Source: Diplosphaera chodatii | Lineage: Eukaryota; Chlorophyta; Trebouxiophyceae; Prasiolales; Stichococcaceae | DNA: 64,000 bases | Assembly: GCA_032358165.1 (NCBI GenBank) | Contig: JAALGY010000053.1 | Location: 1,736,001-1,800,000, forward strand | Reading direction: 5' to 3' | Shown: positions 21,903-32,080 of the stretch, one piece after another | Layout of the letters: every line of letters starts with the position of its first letter | Numbering within the stretch: position 1 is the first letter of the stretch | Notes under the pieces: generated by a model | Told to the model about the DNA's origin: nothing | Databases searched by the model: none | What the model saw: the letters and a program-made list of their open reading frames with translations, nothing else | Position numbers and translations under genes: made by a program

Positions 21903-24441
21903 TCATGGGCACCCAGGGCCCAGGTGCGCCTCAAAATCTTCGTGGCCTGGAGACAGCCACTCTATCCACGGCACTGCACCGGAGCGCCAGTGCGCCTGCG
22001 CAGCCTCGATGTTGGCAAGCGCCAGCGCCGCCGTGTTGGGTGCCAGGGCCGACAGCGCACGGAATGACGGTGCCACCACTGCCTCCATGAACGCCAGCTG
22101 CAGAGAGCCACCCTCATGTCAAGGACGACATCCTGCCAAAAATGCCGGTCTATGCATATGTCACCTTGCAAAGTGCACTCACCACCAGCTCACAGCCGTT
22201 CGAATTTATCACTATCATCTTTTGCAGCACCGCGACTCTCTCGCAGATGTGCATATGCAGGGCGATTGATGCAGGTTGGCAGGCTTGAGCAATTGAACCG
22301 GCTGCACCTGTGAGGCAGCGACGTCTGTGTTGTTTCGGTCACACCCACGGGATATTGTCAGTCCAGCAGCTGCCTCAGCATCCCCCTGCTCAGCAGCATG
22401 CGGAGACGTCAGCCCTTGTTGTTTGCTGTGGACTGCCTGAAAATTGCTACAATGCACTTCACGACCATTGGTGCATGTTGCTGACCTGGGCAAAGAACTC
22501 CTTTGTGATGCGCGCAGACCAGTTGAGGGCAAAACCCAAAGGCTTGCCAGGGTTGCCTGAGGGGCAGACGGTGCAGTGAGTGCCACATGCAGATGACTGT
22601 CAAAGAGAGACTCTGTTTGAAAACAGGCAGCCAGCAGCGGCGCCTGCTCACCCAGGTCGGCGCAGTGCACAGCAAAGCACAGCGCCAGCAGCCGCTTATC
22701 CGGCGGCCATGCATCCAGGTCATCTCCCAGCAGTGCCACATTGGCTGCACATGGCACAATATGCATCAACATGCATGCAGTTCATCATCAGTCGCTGCAG
22801 AGTGGTGAGGCCCCAGCGGGACCGACACCAGTTGTTGAAACATAAAACAGATTTGGCCTCCCGCTGCTGAGCATCTGCTGCCAGCTTAGCGAGCTATGCT
22901 AGGCACCTCATCAATTGATTGCTGCAGACAGTGCCGCCTGTAGTGCCTTCTATCATTGTCCGCCTCCTCACCTGAGAAGTCGGCGAGCAGCTCGGCATGC
23001 GACGCCATGTCTGTTGCCAGCACGATGCCGATCACGGTGCGTCGCACAAAGCGGTAGTCGTCAGCGTCGAGCTCTGCCAGGAAGTTGTGCTGCGGCTGCC
23101 GCAGCAGCTGGAAGGCTGTCGCCGCATGCATGTTCTCGTTCACACTGATGTCATTCCACGTGATCGCTGCCTCTGTGGAAGTGTTGACCATGTACCCATT
23201 GGCAAAGCCTGCGCATCATCACACCGCAGAGTTGACAGGCAACACTTTGCCAAGCAGCCTTGCCGACAGGCCCAGCATTCCAGACAGGCACCATCCTCAC
23301 GGCCCTTCCTGTCTGCACGTTCGTGAGCTGTGGTAGCCAGCCTGTAGTAAGTCAGGTTGGAGTGAATGCTGACCTGGATGCTTCACATCGTGCACTGCCG
23401 CTGCCAGCAGCATTGCGAGCACCTCAAGCTCGCTCAGTCGGCAGGGCAGGTCATCAGCCGCCAGCATCACGCCAACATTCTGCGTGACATCTGCTGCGTG
23501 TGTGGCATTGTGGTACGGATTCCTGTTGTAGCCGGCTTCCAACACCTGGAGCATCCACTCGCAGCAAACATCAAGCTTGCACAAGGGCGTCAGTGGCCAT
23601 GTTATTGATGTGGCCACCGACCAGTGGATCTGGAGCCAACAAAAGGCGCTGCGTGCCATGATCGTCTGGTTTGTGCCATGAGACCTACCCTGAGAAAGCT
23701 GCGCAGCTTGTCGACAGGCAGGCTGAGATCGCTGACCACGTCGAAGTGGTGCAGAAGTGCCCAGGTGACTGTCTGAAGCGGCCGCTGCCGGGACAGCTGC
23801 GCAACTTTGAACACGTTGAAGGCGTCCCAATCTAGCAACTGCACAAATGCGCAGCAGGCTTCCATGAAGGTCTTGACACAGTGGATTTCACCTCCACATT
23901 GACAGCACGATGAGCCCTTGCAAGCAAAAACAGTGCAGAGTTAGCCAACTTGGGCGCTGATCAAGTGCTCTTGATACCTTCTCCATCTCTGCTGTGAGCG
24001 CAGGAGAGGGTCCTGCTGCAAGTGTGCCGCTGGATATCTGATCCACAATCTGTACACAGCAACAAGATTCGTATTGCAGCTGCACTGGACTGCGGAATCC
24101 TGATACAAGTGCATGCGCTTTGCGTCCCTGGTGCAGCAACTGGATCAGCACCAGCACCTGCTGCAACTCTTCGTCGTCTGGGAGCAACGACCGCCTCGAT
24201 ATGCGCCTGCTGTTCACCTGCAGCCAGGGCTCGATGTGATGCTGCGCATGCAAATACACGAACGACCCTCGCCGCAGGCACAGCCTGCGTCAGCGCCAGA
24301 CGAGCAGCGCCCACCCACCTTCAGCTCGGCGCCGAGGACGTCGTGCTCAGAGTGCCCGACTCCGAGCTCGCTGAGGTCGCGCATGCTGAGCTCCCGCAGC
24401 GCAGAGGGCGAGGGCGCCAGCGGGCAGTCCAGCTCCTCCAT
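21903..24441 (-). CDS. Class I 3',5'-cyclic nucleotide phosphodiesterase (PDEase_I catalytic domain)
   Basis: Hydrolyses cAMP and/or cGMP. Exons (minus): 24441-24319 (start uncertain), 24217-24107, 24049-23978, about 23876-23689, 23545-23374, 23208-22972, 22744-22652, 22556-22486, 22385-22308, 22096-21903. The catalytic domain opens with WDAFNVFKVAQLSRQRPLQT. The metal site follows as GYNRNPYHNATHAADVTQN, AAAVHDVKHPG, IVLATDMASHAELLADFS and LCFAVHCADLGNPGKPLGF. Downstream are GLTISRGCDRNNTDVAASQ and AFMEAVVAPSFRALSALAPN, all in PDE order. I see no GAF, membrane or receptor domain in the window part, but exons may extend upstream towards 24622. ATG 24441 lies in a good context. Substrate specificity (cAMP or cGMP) cannot be assigned. 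Confidence 0.88.
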
Positions 24442-25394
24442 GGCTGTGCTGTCTCGCGACGCCGCGGACGTTGCGAACGACCCCAGCCACCCGACCAGGC
24501 GACCCAGCGCAGCCGTGTCCGGCTTCTCCAGTGGCAGGTGTGCCTGTCACGAACAGTTCGAAGTAGGGTTCCTCTCTGGGGTGCAGGCCATAATGGGTCG
24601 GCGCCTCTTCCGCGCTCGACATGGTACCGCCGCGTGCATGCCCGTCTCTCTCATTGCGTGCGGGACACAGCGCGATCAGGCCTGCTGCCCGCACGCTGTG
24701 ATCAGGCTTCATTACGTTTTGTTAAAGGCGTATCGATGCCTTGCCGGTGCGCGCCTCAACTCAAATGCACCGCGGCAACATGGCCTATCAGGTTACTGCC
24801 GGACCTGCTCTCCCAAAGAACGATGGCGTGTGCAAGTACCTGCGCATCCTGGAGGACCCGAATGCATGTCGACACGAGGTCTGCGTCCAGATTTTGCCCC
24901 GACCCCCTCCGGAGGTTGCGCATCCCTGGTCAATTGTCACCGTCTGCTCGCCCGTTGCGCACTGACAGACGGTGGCATTTTTGCAGGACCGCCGTTGGGC
25001 TCACGATGAGGACGTCTGTCTCACGGAGAGGCTCGTGACATGGTTTGTGCGCAGCTTGTGAGCACACTTTGTTGTCGGACCAAGTGAACATCTGAGGATC
25101 TGACATGAAGTACTACAACAGTACGCCTTTGGACGATCGGACATAATGATCGGCCCTCTCTTCGTGCCTATCGTTCATGGGTCAGTCCGACTGAAACCCT
25201 AGTCATTTCTGTCGACGCTGATTTTGAACTTCAAGTGCTCCATGATGGCTTGATGGGTTGCGCAGGTAACTGCGCGTACCGTCAGCTACAGCAGCTCCAC
25301 ACTAGCACCGTCAATTGCTCAAGGCAGCTGATAGAGAGTCGCCGCGGCATATTGCAGCAGGTTTGCTGCAGTGCTAAGCAACAGTACTGGCAGC
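24442..25394. promoter_or_regulatory. Divergent region between the phosphodiesterase and HMG/histone-fold genes, with a telo-box
   Basis: This region should hold both promoters and perhaps unresolved 5' exons of the phosphodiesterase (an open minus-strand frame begins MSSAEEAPTHYGLHPREEPY at 24622 but does not fit the downstream phase). A telo-box AAACCCTA lies at 25194-25201, about 200 bp before the HMG-box start codon. In plants this motif is common in promoters of growth and replication genes. Confidence 0.45.
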
Positions 25395-26752
25395 ATGGTG
25401 CGCAAAGTCACGGCGTACTTTGCGTTTAGTGACGTCCACAGGGCAGCTGTGCGGGAGGAGTTGCAAACAGCCGCAGGACCGGATGCCAAGATCAACGTAG
25501 CCGTGGTCGCCCAAGCGCTGGGCAAGAAGTGGAAAGCGCTGGACGACGCCGAGAAGGACAGGTGCGGAGGCGCTGCTGGCAGTATTTGCATGGCGTGTGA
25601 TTATAACATGCTACACTGATTGGTCCCTTCTCGTTGTCGATCCGAAGTTGCTTCACCATCCTATGTTGCATGTTGACGGCAGGTACAAGCAGCTGGCGGC
25701 GGAGCGTACGCAGGCGGCGGAGGATGCCGAGACGGCGGCGGCAGCAGCAGCAAAGGCTGCCCAGGCCAGCACTCCAGCGGCTGCAGACGACCCGCAACGC
25801 GACGGCAGCGCCGAGCCGAACGCCTTGGCGGCGGACACGCCTGATTGTGCAGAGCCCGACAGGGCGCCAGACAACACAAGCAAGCCAGCGGCCCTGCCTG
25901 TATCGATCGTCAAGGTATGTTGCACGGCCTGCGAGTGCGTGCAAACCAAATACTGTACTTCAGTGAGCTTCGGAAAAGTGACAATGATACCCTGCTGCCA
26001 CTAGGATTGCACTGCGCAGGCTGATTGCCTGTGTGACAGCCAATCTTGTTCCCTACCTTCAGAGGATCATGATGCTGGATGACGATGTCAGCCGCGTGTC
26101 GGCGGGGGGAGTGCGTGCCACTGCTGCCGCAACAGAGCTGTGGTTGGGAAATATGGCGGAGCGCGCATTGGGCGTCGCGGCCTCAAGCAAACGGAAAACG
26201 CTCAAATTCAGTGACATCCAGACGGTGCATTTGAGGAGCACCCAACATGGGCAGGCATTGCGTGCACCACTGCCGGTGTATGTTACTGTGGAGGTAGAGC
26301 TGGGAGCCCACAGCGCAAGCTGCAGGCTGTACGTGTGCACAGTCGGATGCTTGATGTGCAGGTTGCAACGAAGGACAGGCGGTTGGGGGATATGGGACTG
26401 CAGGACATCTACGACCACGAAGACACTTTTGCGGAGGCCCGTGGCGATGGCGAGCATGGCGACGAGAATGGTGAGGGCAAAGTTTGCAACACCGTCACAA
26501 GGCAGATGGAGTGCATTCTTGCATAGGGAAGATATGTTGTATGGTGAGGTTTAATCAGTGCTGTCCGGTGAGGTGAAGTATGGTTCAGTGAAACAAACAA
26601 CAATGTCTACAGGTGGTCAAAGGCAGGCGAAGAAGCGGCGGAAGGACGTGACGCTAGGCCCCGAGGCGCGGCCGATCACGTCATTCTTTACGGGCGGCCC
26701 CAAGCAGGCGCAGCCGTCCAGCGAAGTGGTGCTGCAGCCAGCAGTAGCCTAG
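25395..26752 (+). CDS. HMG-box plus NF-Y/Dpb3-type histone-fold fusion protein
   Basis: Likely nuclear chromatin or replication factor. Exons: 25395-25561, 25683-25914, 26063-26223, 26362-26470, 26613-26752; all phases join. An HMG-box comes first: KVTAYFAFSDVHRAAVREEL, then VVAQALGKKWKALDDAEKDR and YKQLAAE. An Ala/Glu/Asp-rich linker leads to a histone fold of the CBFD/NF-YB/HMF class: LPVSIVKRIMMLDDDVSRVS, then RATAAATELWLGNMAERAL and KRKTLKFSDIQTVATKD. That pattern is closest to DNA polymerase epsilon subunits Dpb3/POLE4 and CHRAC-type proteins. A basic stretch (RQAKKRRKDV) could be a nuclear signal, and ARPITSFFTGG near the C-terminus resembles a degenerate PCNA-interacting box. A second in-frame start (non-ATG) upstream is ignored. 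Having both domains in one chain is unusual. Confidence 0.85.
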
Positions 26753-27681
26753 AGATTCGTGGGCCTACAGCTGCCTCAGGATTCGGATCCTCTGCAGTTC
26801 TCAGTGCCAGCATAGCCCAGGCCGTCCTAATGCGCTCAGGCCTGGTGTGTGCAGGTCGCTGTTCAATGACCGTCGAAAATAAACCAACAAACCCTGACTA
26901 TATAAATATCGGGATCCTGACACAAGAGGATCCTGGGCAGGCAGCATGTGGCCTGTCAAGCAGATGGCCAACATGCCATTTGCATGCTGGGAAGTTTGAA
27001 GCGACGGAAGCGCTGTGGGCTGCGCCTAGTGCTTCACTGTGTGACCTCAGTAGCATGCCCGTGCGGCGTCGTTTGCACGCTGGCTGAGGGTGGAGCCGCA
27101 GCCGTCCGGGGCCACGGTGCGCTGCTGCCACACTGTCTGCTGGGGCGGGCGCCTGGGCACAGGAGCGCCAGGGCTGGACTGCGCTGAGTGGGCGGGGAGG
27201 CGGCCCCAAGCCCTATGCTCCCGGGGAAGGGGAGGAATGCCGGGAGCTGCGGGCAGCACCCCTCTCCCGGAAGAGGGACCTGCAACAGAGTTGCAATATA
27301 AGCAAAGCAAGGGACAACGGTATAAGAATAGCAAGGGGCAAAGCAAGTTCTGTAGAAGCAAAGTTGCTCACCGCCCCCTTAAAAATTTGCCGCCCTCTGG
27401 CTGATGGGCTCCCCTGCAGTTGCTGTCCGCCCTGCGCATGCACCAGCCGGTCATATCAGGAGCACCTTCAAATGCCATGCTCAACACTGCTCAACGCTGG
27501 TGCCGCCTGCCCCGCAATGGACAAACATCTGCTGCCCGGCTGTTGCCAAACTGCTGCCAAGCGGCAGACACCAGGATATGTAAAGCACAAAAACAACCGT
27601 AAAACAACCGTACAGCAGCGGATGGCAGCTGGATGCCTGCCACCCCCGGGAACAGGGGCTGTAGGCGCGCGGGTTGTGCGG
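26753..27681. other. Largest gene-free stretch, tail-to-tail between the HMG/histone-fold and KEA genes
   Basis: About 930 bp with no supported exon. It contains an isolated TATA-like element (26899-26908), G/C-rich segments around 27180-27290 with partial self-complementarity, an A-rich purine stretch (27295-27360), and a short 11-nt tandem copy (AAAACAACCGT, near 27591-27612). It may hold 3' UTRs plus a small non-coding transcript or a decayed element. None of this is proven. Confidence 0.4.
26899..26908 (+). promoter_or_regulatory. TATA-box-like element (TATATAAATA) without an assigned gene
   Basis: A near-consensus TATA box lies about 150 bp after the stop codon of the HMG/histone-fold gene. 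No protein-coding gene starts downstream on the plus strand, because the next gene (KEA) ends here on the opposite strand. It may be chance A/T richness or drive a non-coding RNA. Confidence 0.3.
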
Positions 27682-30600
27682 CTACAATGGGTGGGCAGTG
27701 CACAGTGGCACCTTGGTCCTAGACATGCAAACTAGATGCGATTGAGGTCTGGTCTGGACAATGCGCTGCTGCGTGCCTTTCGTGGCGGGGCGGTGCCGCG
27801 TCTGGTCCAGGGCGCCGTTGGCGCCGGGGCTGGAGGGCGCCTGCCCGTCCTCCAGGTCCGCCCGCCCGTTGGGGTGCAGCAACGCCAGGTCCGCCAGCTC
27901 AGCGCCGCTGCCCGCGCTGCTGCCTCCAAAGCGCTGGTGCTGCCGCATCGCCCGGAACAGCTGCAGCAGGACATTCATGTTGCTGAGATACTGCACTCGC
28001 TCAGCCGGGCATGTACGGTGTCACAGACGGCATGCAGGTGACCGAACTTGACTGATGCTCAACGTCATGATGCCTTATCATCTGCAGGCAGCTGAGCCTT
28101 GACAGCAAGGGCATGGTGTGGGTGGCCACCTTGCCATCATCGCTGTCGAGCTGCAGGTACCGTGTGCTAAGCTGCATGATGAAGGGCGTGATCAAAAGTG
28201 ACAACCCTGTCACCCCTGCAAGGTTGCACGAGACTGGTGTGTCAGCTGCACATCATAGTCCAGCGACAAATGGGCTCACACTCGCAGGTTGCAATGTGTT
28301 TGCGTTATTTAAGCCCGGCAGGACGCACCCATCAGAAGCATGTAGACCTGGTACGGCAACAGTCCGTGCTGACTGGCCGAGGACAGCAGCACAAACGCAA
28401 ACTCGCCAATCTGCGCCATGCTGAGGCCCACTGCAATGGCTGTGCGTGGAGGGTACTGGAACATCCACACCACCAGACTGATCTGCAGTCACACACACAC
28501 AGAAGCAGCTTTCAGCCATGTAGCGCTGCATGCGTGCAGTGCCATTTCCACTCGTAGTCAGGCACAGGATGCTCCTCCTCAGAGCTCGCTGCAGAGCAGG
28601 CTGAGCAGGATGCTTGCACAGATATGACGATGGTGCACATTGCCCAGCGCAATACCCTGGGCGCACCAGGATGCTCTTGCCAAGGATGACGAGGAACATG
28701 CCGGCTGCAAGCACCGGCAGGTGGGCCGCCAGGAAGCGGGGGCTCATGATCAGCCCAGTGCTCGCGATGAACAGGCTCATGAAGAACCCTTTCACCTATG
28801 GGTTTATCACACACCACACATTTGGGGACACCCAGTCGTCGGTGGGAACGCCAGTACAGCACCGTCTGCAGTGTTCCATGATGTGTCACACATGCGCCAT
28901 CGCCCGCACTGCACGCCACACACCTGCTCCAGCTGGTGCAGGGCATGCTCCTGCTGGTCTGTTGTGCTGAGCATCACACCGGCAACAAAGGCGCCCAGCT
29001 CTGTTGACAAACCCTGCAAGAGAGCACTGGAGGATTCCTTGGCAACGGTGTCGGCGTCATCAGCAAAACTGGCTTTACACATACCCCAGCATGAGGGACG
29101 AGTACAAACATCGTGGCATGCATGCATACAGCGCACCAGCCTGCCGCTGATCCAGGAGCCAATGAGGCAAAAGGCAATGATGGTGAGCTGATACAGCTCG
29201 TCTGTGGCATGCAGTGCCAGCTGCCGGACTGCGCGGGGCAGCACTGTACGAGCAAACGCCACCGCTACCGCAAGTGACAGGCCCAGCGACATCACCACCC
29301 TGCAGACCGGAGTTGCGCAGATGGCAGTGTGGTTGATGATGCAGGTCTCACACGCTCAGGACTGGACATGTACACTGCCAGTACGACTGCATCAGTTGAA
29401 CACAAGCGAAGAAGGTTATCACTTGAATAGTAGGCGGGCGACAAGACCGTCATCCACCTCGGCCCCCCGCTTGTGCCCCAACACCGGCATGAACGCAAAC
29501 AGCAGGCCCACCATGCAGTCCTGCATGGCAGTGAGCCGCATGCACAGGTTCAAAAGTTCGCCGAAACCAATACCAACTGTGGCATACTGCAAGCTCATGA
29601 GCAGACGTGTGAAGAAGCTGTGCAGCAGCAACACCACATACCTGCAAGATGAGGGTGCCGATCGTGATCTGCCCGTGCAGCGAGGCACTCTGCCGTGCAT
29701 CTGCGAGGCACTTGATAACGATGGATGTGCTCGACATCGACACCTGCAGCCACCACGATGTAAGTCTGCCCTGGAGCAGCCAGCAGACAGGCTGACAGCG
29801 ATTGGTCTGTGAAGAGAGCCACGTGCAGCAAAGGAACGGCATGGCGTCTGATGGCCTCTCCCAGCATCCGCACCAGCGCCCCAATGAACACGCCCTCGTG
29901 GATGGATGCACCAATGGCTGACGCCACGCCGCCAGCGAGCACCATCGTCAGCAGCACCTGCAGCACGCCCCCCAGCAGCGCCACCCCACGCACGGCCCGC
30001 AGCTTCGACAGGCTGCAACAACACAGGAGTGTGCCACACTTTCGAGGGTGCAATTTCCCAAATGCTGTGTCTTGATGTCGTTTCGTGTCAGCGCGAGTCC
30101 TGCTTAACGTGCAAAGCACTGCCAGCAGACACTGGAGCCACCTGAACTCCAAGCCCAGCGTGAACAGCAGCAGCTGCACGCCAACTTGCGCAAGGCTCTC
30201 CACTTGCACCAGCTCCTGCATCACCAGGACCGACAGCTGTGGGCGCAGATGCTATGAGGGCGGTGGAAACGCCCAGCAGTCAGACACTCTCCACACGGTA
30301 GCGAGCCCACAGGGTCAGGGAGCATCGCACCTTGATGAGCTGCAGGCCGCCGGGCCCAACAATGGAGCCAGCAATCAAATAGCCGTTGATGACAGGCTGT
30401 CGTAGCGACTCAAGAATCATGCCCATCCCCTGCACCGAGGTCCAATTTGGCTGCAACGGCTGCTCACCAGGTGTGACCATTTGAAGCGTTCACGATGCAG
30501 ACCATAATGATAACATGGGATGCAGAAGGACATGAACAGCGCACCGTCGATGATGTGATCAAAACCGTAAGATCACGGATGAGCTGTGGGTCCAGCGTCA

Positions 30601-31533
30601 ATCCCAGCGTCCCATCCCTGTACAGCATACGAGGATGCTGGCTGTATCAATCAAGCTGTCGATGCCTCAAGACTGCCCGTAATCATGCTCCACACCGCCA
30701 GCACCGATAGCTGTGTTCCACATGGGCTCATCTCATGACATGCAGAAAAGAAGATAGATCCACAGGGGAGCTCGCCCAGCACTCACTTGGGTTTCGACAG
30801 GATGTATTCATTGTCCTGTGCATCGATGATCCGGTCCACCTCTGCCTCGCCATGGTGGTGGTGGTCCTTGTGCTTTTCCTTTTTCTTCCTATCCTTCTCC
30901 TCCTTTGTGGCCACGTCCCTGGGAGCCGTGGCGCTGCCGCCTTTGCTGCCGCTGCTGCTGGTGCTGCCGCTGCCACTGCTGGTGCTGCCACTGCTGGTGC
31001 TGGCACCGGTGCTGCCATTGGCATCTGCCGCGCTGACGGCCTTCTCCTCTTCTGAAGACGCTGCTTCTTCGTCGTCCTCGTCCTTTCTGTTTTGGCTGAC
31101 CTTGATGACCGTCTCCACCCGGGCCTACATCCGTGTATATGTTTTGCATGTAAGCTGTGTTCCATGGTCGCAACAGCAGCACGCCTTCAATGCGGCAGAG
31201 GTTTTGGCTACATCCATGCAAGCTGACACTCACATCCGCGTTCTTTGCAGTTTCGTTGTAGTTTTTGCCGATAGCTTCTTGCTTCTCTTCTGGGAACTCT
31301 TGCTCCAGCGCGGCATCAATGATCTGCGCGATTGTCTTCTTCTCAGTGACGTTGGCCTGCAGGTCCGTATCTAGCGGGCTAGGTGCGTCAGCCGCATCGT
31401 CGCTGATGGCTAGAGGGCCCTTTACATCGTCCTCGTCCAGAAGGCTGCGGCGAGCTGCTGCTGCAACAGGGGATGTGCAGACCAGCAGGCTGCAGATGGT
31501 CACAAGCAGAAGTGGCGATGGGCGGCCCGGCAT
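27682..31533 (-). CDS. KEA: KEA4/5/6-type cation/proton antiporter (CPA2 family, TMCO3-like)
   Basis: Potassium/proton exchanger of endomembranes. Exons (minus): 31533-31234, 31124-30787, 30617-30545, 30429-30331, 30215-30142, 30012-29874, 29743-29642, 29520-29423, 29299-29137, 29013-28924, 28795-28667, 28492-28329, 28215-28130, 27990-27682. A signal peptide (MPGRPSPLLLVTICSLLVCT) and a luminal region with IDAALEQEFPEE precede a Ser/Gly/Thr run and a KEKHKDHHHH cluster. The exchanger core matches plant KEA4-6: QPVINGYLIAGSIVGPGG, QVGVQLLLFTLGLEF, VSMSSTSIVIKCLAD, QITIGTLILQDCMVGLLFAF, TDELYQLTIIAFCL, LGAFVAGVMLSTTD and GLSMAQIGEFAFVLLS. No KTN (RCK) domain follows, as in KEA4-6 and unlike KEA1-3. 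The C-terminal tail (QRFGGSSAGSGAELAD onward) is not conserved in any family I know. Confidence 0.93.
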
Positions 31534-32080
31534 GGCCACACAACCGCCCCAGCAGCTGTCTGAGTTGCTGTCAGCCCAATGTCATGTAGTAGCAGCGACC
31601 AGCACATCAGCTTGGCGACATGGGCGGTTGGGACAACATAATTGAATACAAGTACTGGATCGGTACTGCTCAATCAATGCGGCATTTACCAACACTCAAC
31701 CTCTCAGACACCATTATCCTTTGGTGTAGTTCAGGAAACAGCTCACTGGCTGCGCAGGCGCCTAGGTCTTCACATCTCAGGTGAAGTTGTCAGACTGTGG
31801 GGCCTTTCGTGTGGCCCTCCAAACGTAAGGCACTCCGCTCAAATGCCTTTCGAAGAGCAGCTGTTGCTCGCGGCACGTGCTGTGGTGTCGGCAGTTCATT
31901 GCTAGCCTCCGATCACCACGCTGACAAGTGCTTTTGGGTACGATTTTGCCTCCAATTGCTTCTGCGAGGCGGCCTCTGCGCCAAAAGGTTGATACCATTG
32001 TCGGCTGCCGGTCACACCGCGCAGCTTGTTGATTTTCACCAGCAAAAAGAGGGAGTACCAGTGCTCGATATCGAAACATC
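31534..32080. promoter_or_regulatory. Divergent intergenic region between KEA and RPC5
   Basis: About 550 bp between two start codons on opposite strands; both promoters should lie here. I see no coding exon or repeat in it. Confidence 0.5.

Noticed and set aside
24544..24622. ATG at 24622 as the phosphodiesterase start
   Set aside because: Its frame does not match the downstream exon with LEKPDTAALGRL, and the only possible donor-acceptor pair leaves an intron of about 10 nt. ATG 24441 was used instead.
24022..25038. Long plus-strand open frame (338 codons)
   Set aside because: It lies antisense to the phosphodiesterase exons. It has no recognisable motif, and its length follows from GC-rich codons on the other strand.
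30787..31374. Plus-strand leucine-rich frame resembling a membrane protein
   Set aside because: It is the complement of the Ser/Gly- and charge-rich KEA exon. Serine repeats read backwards give leucine repeats.
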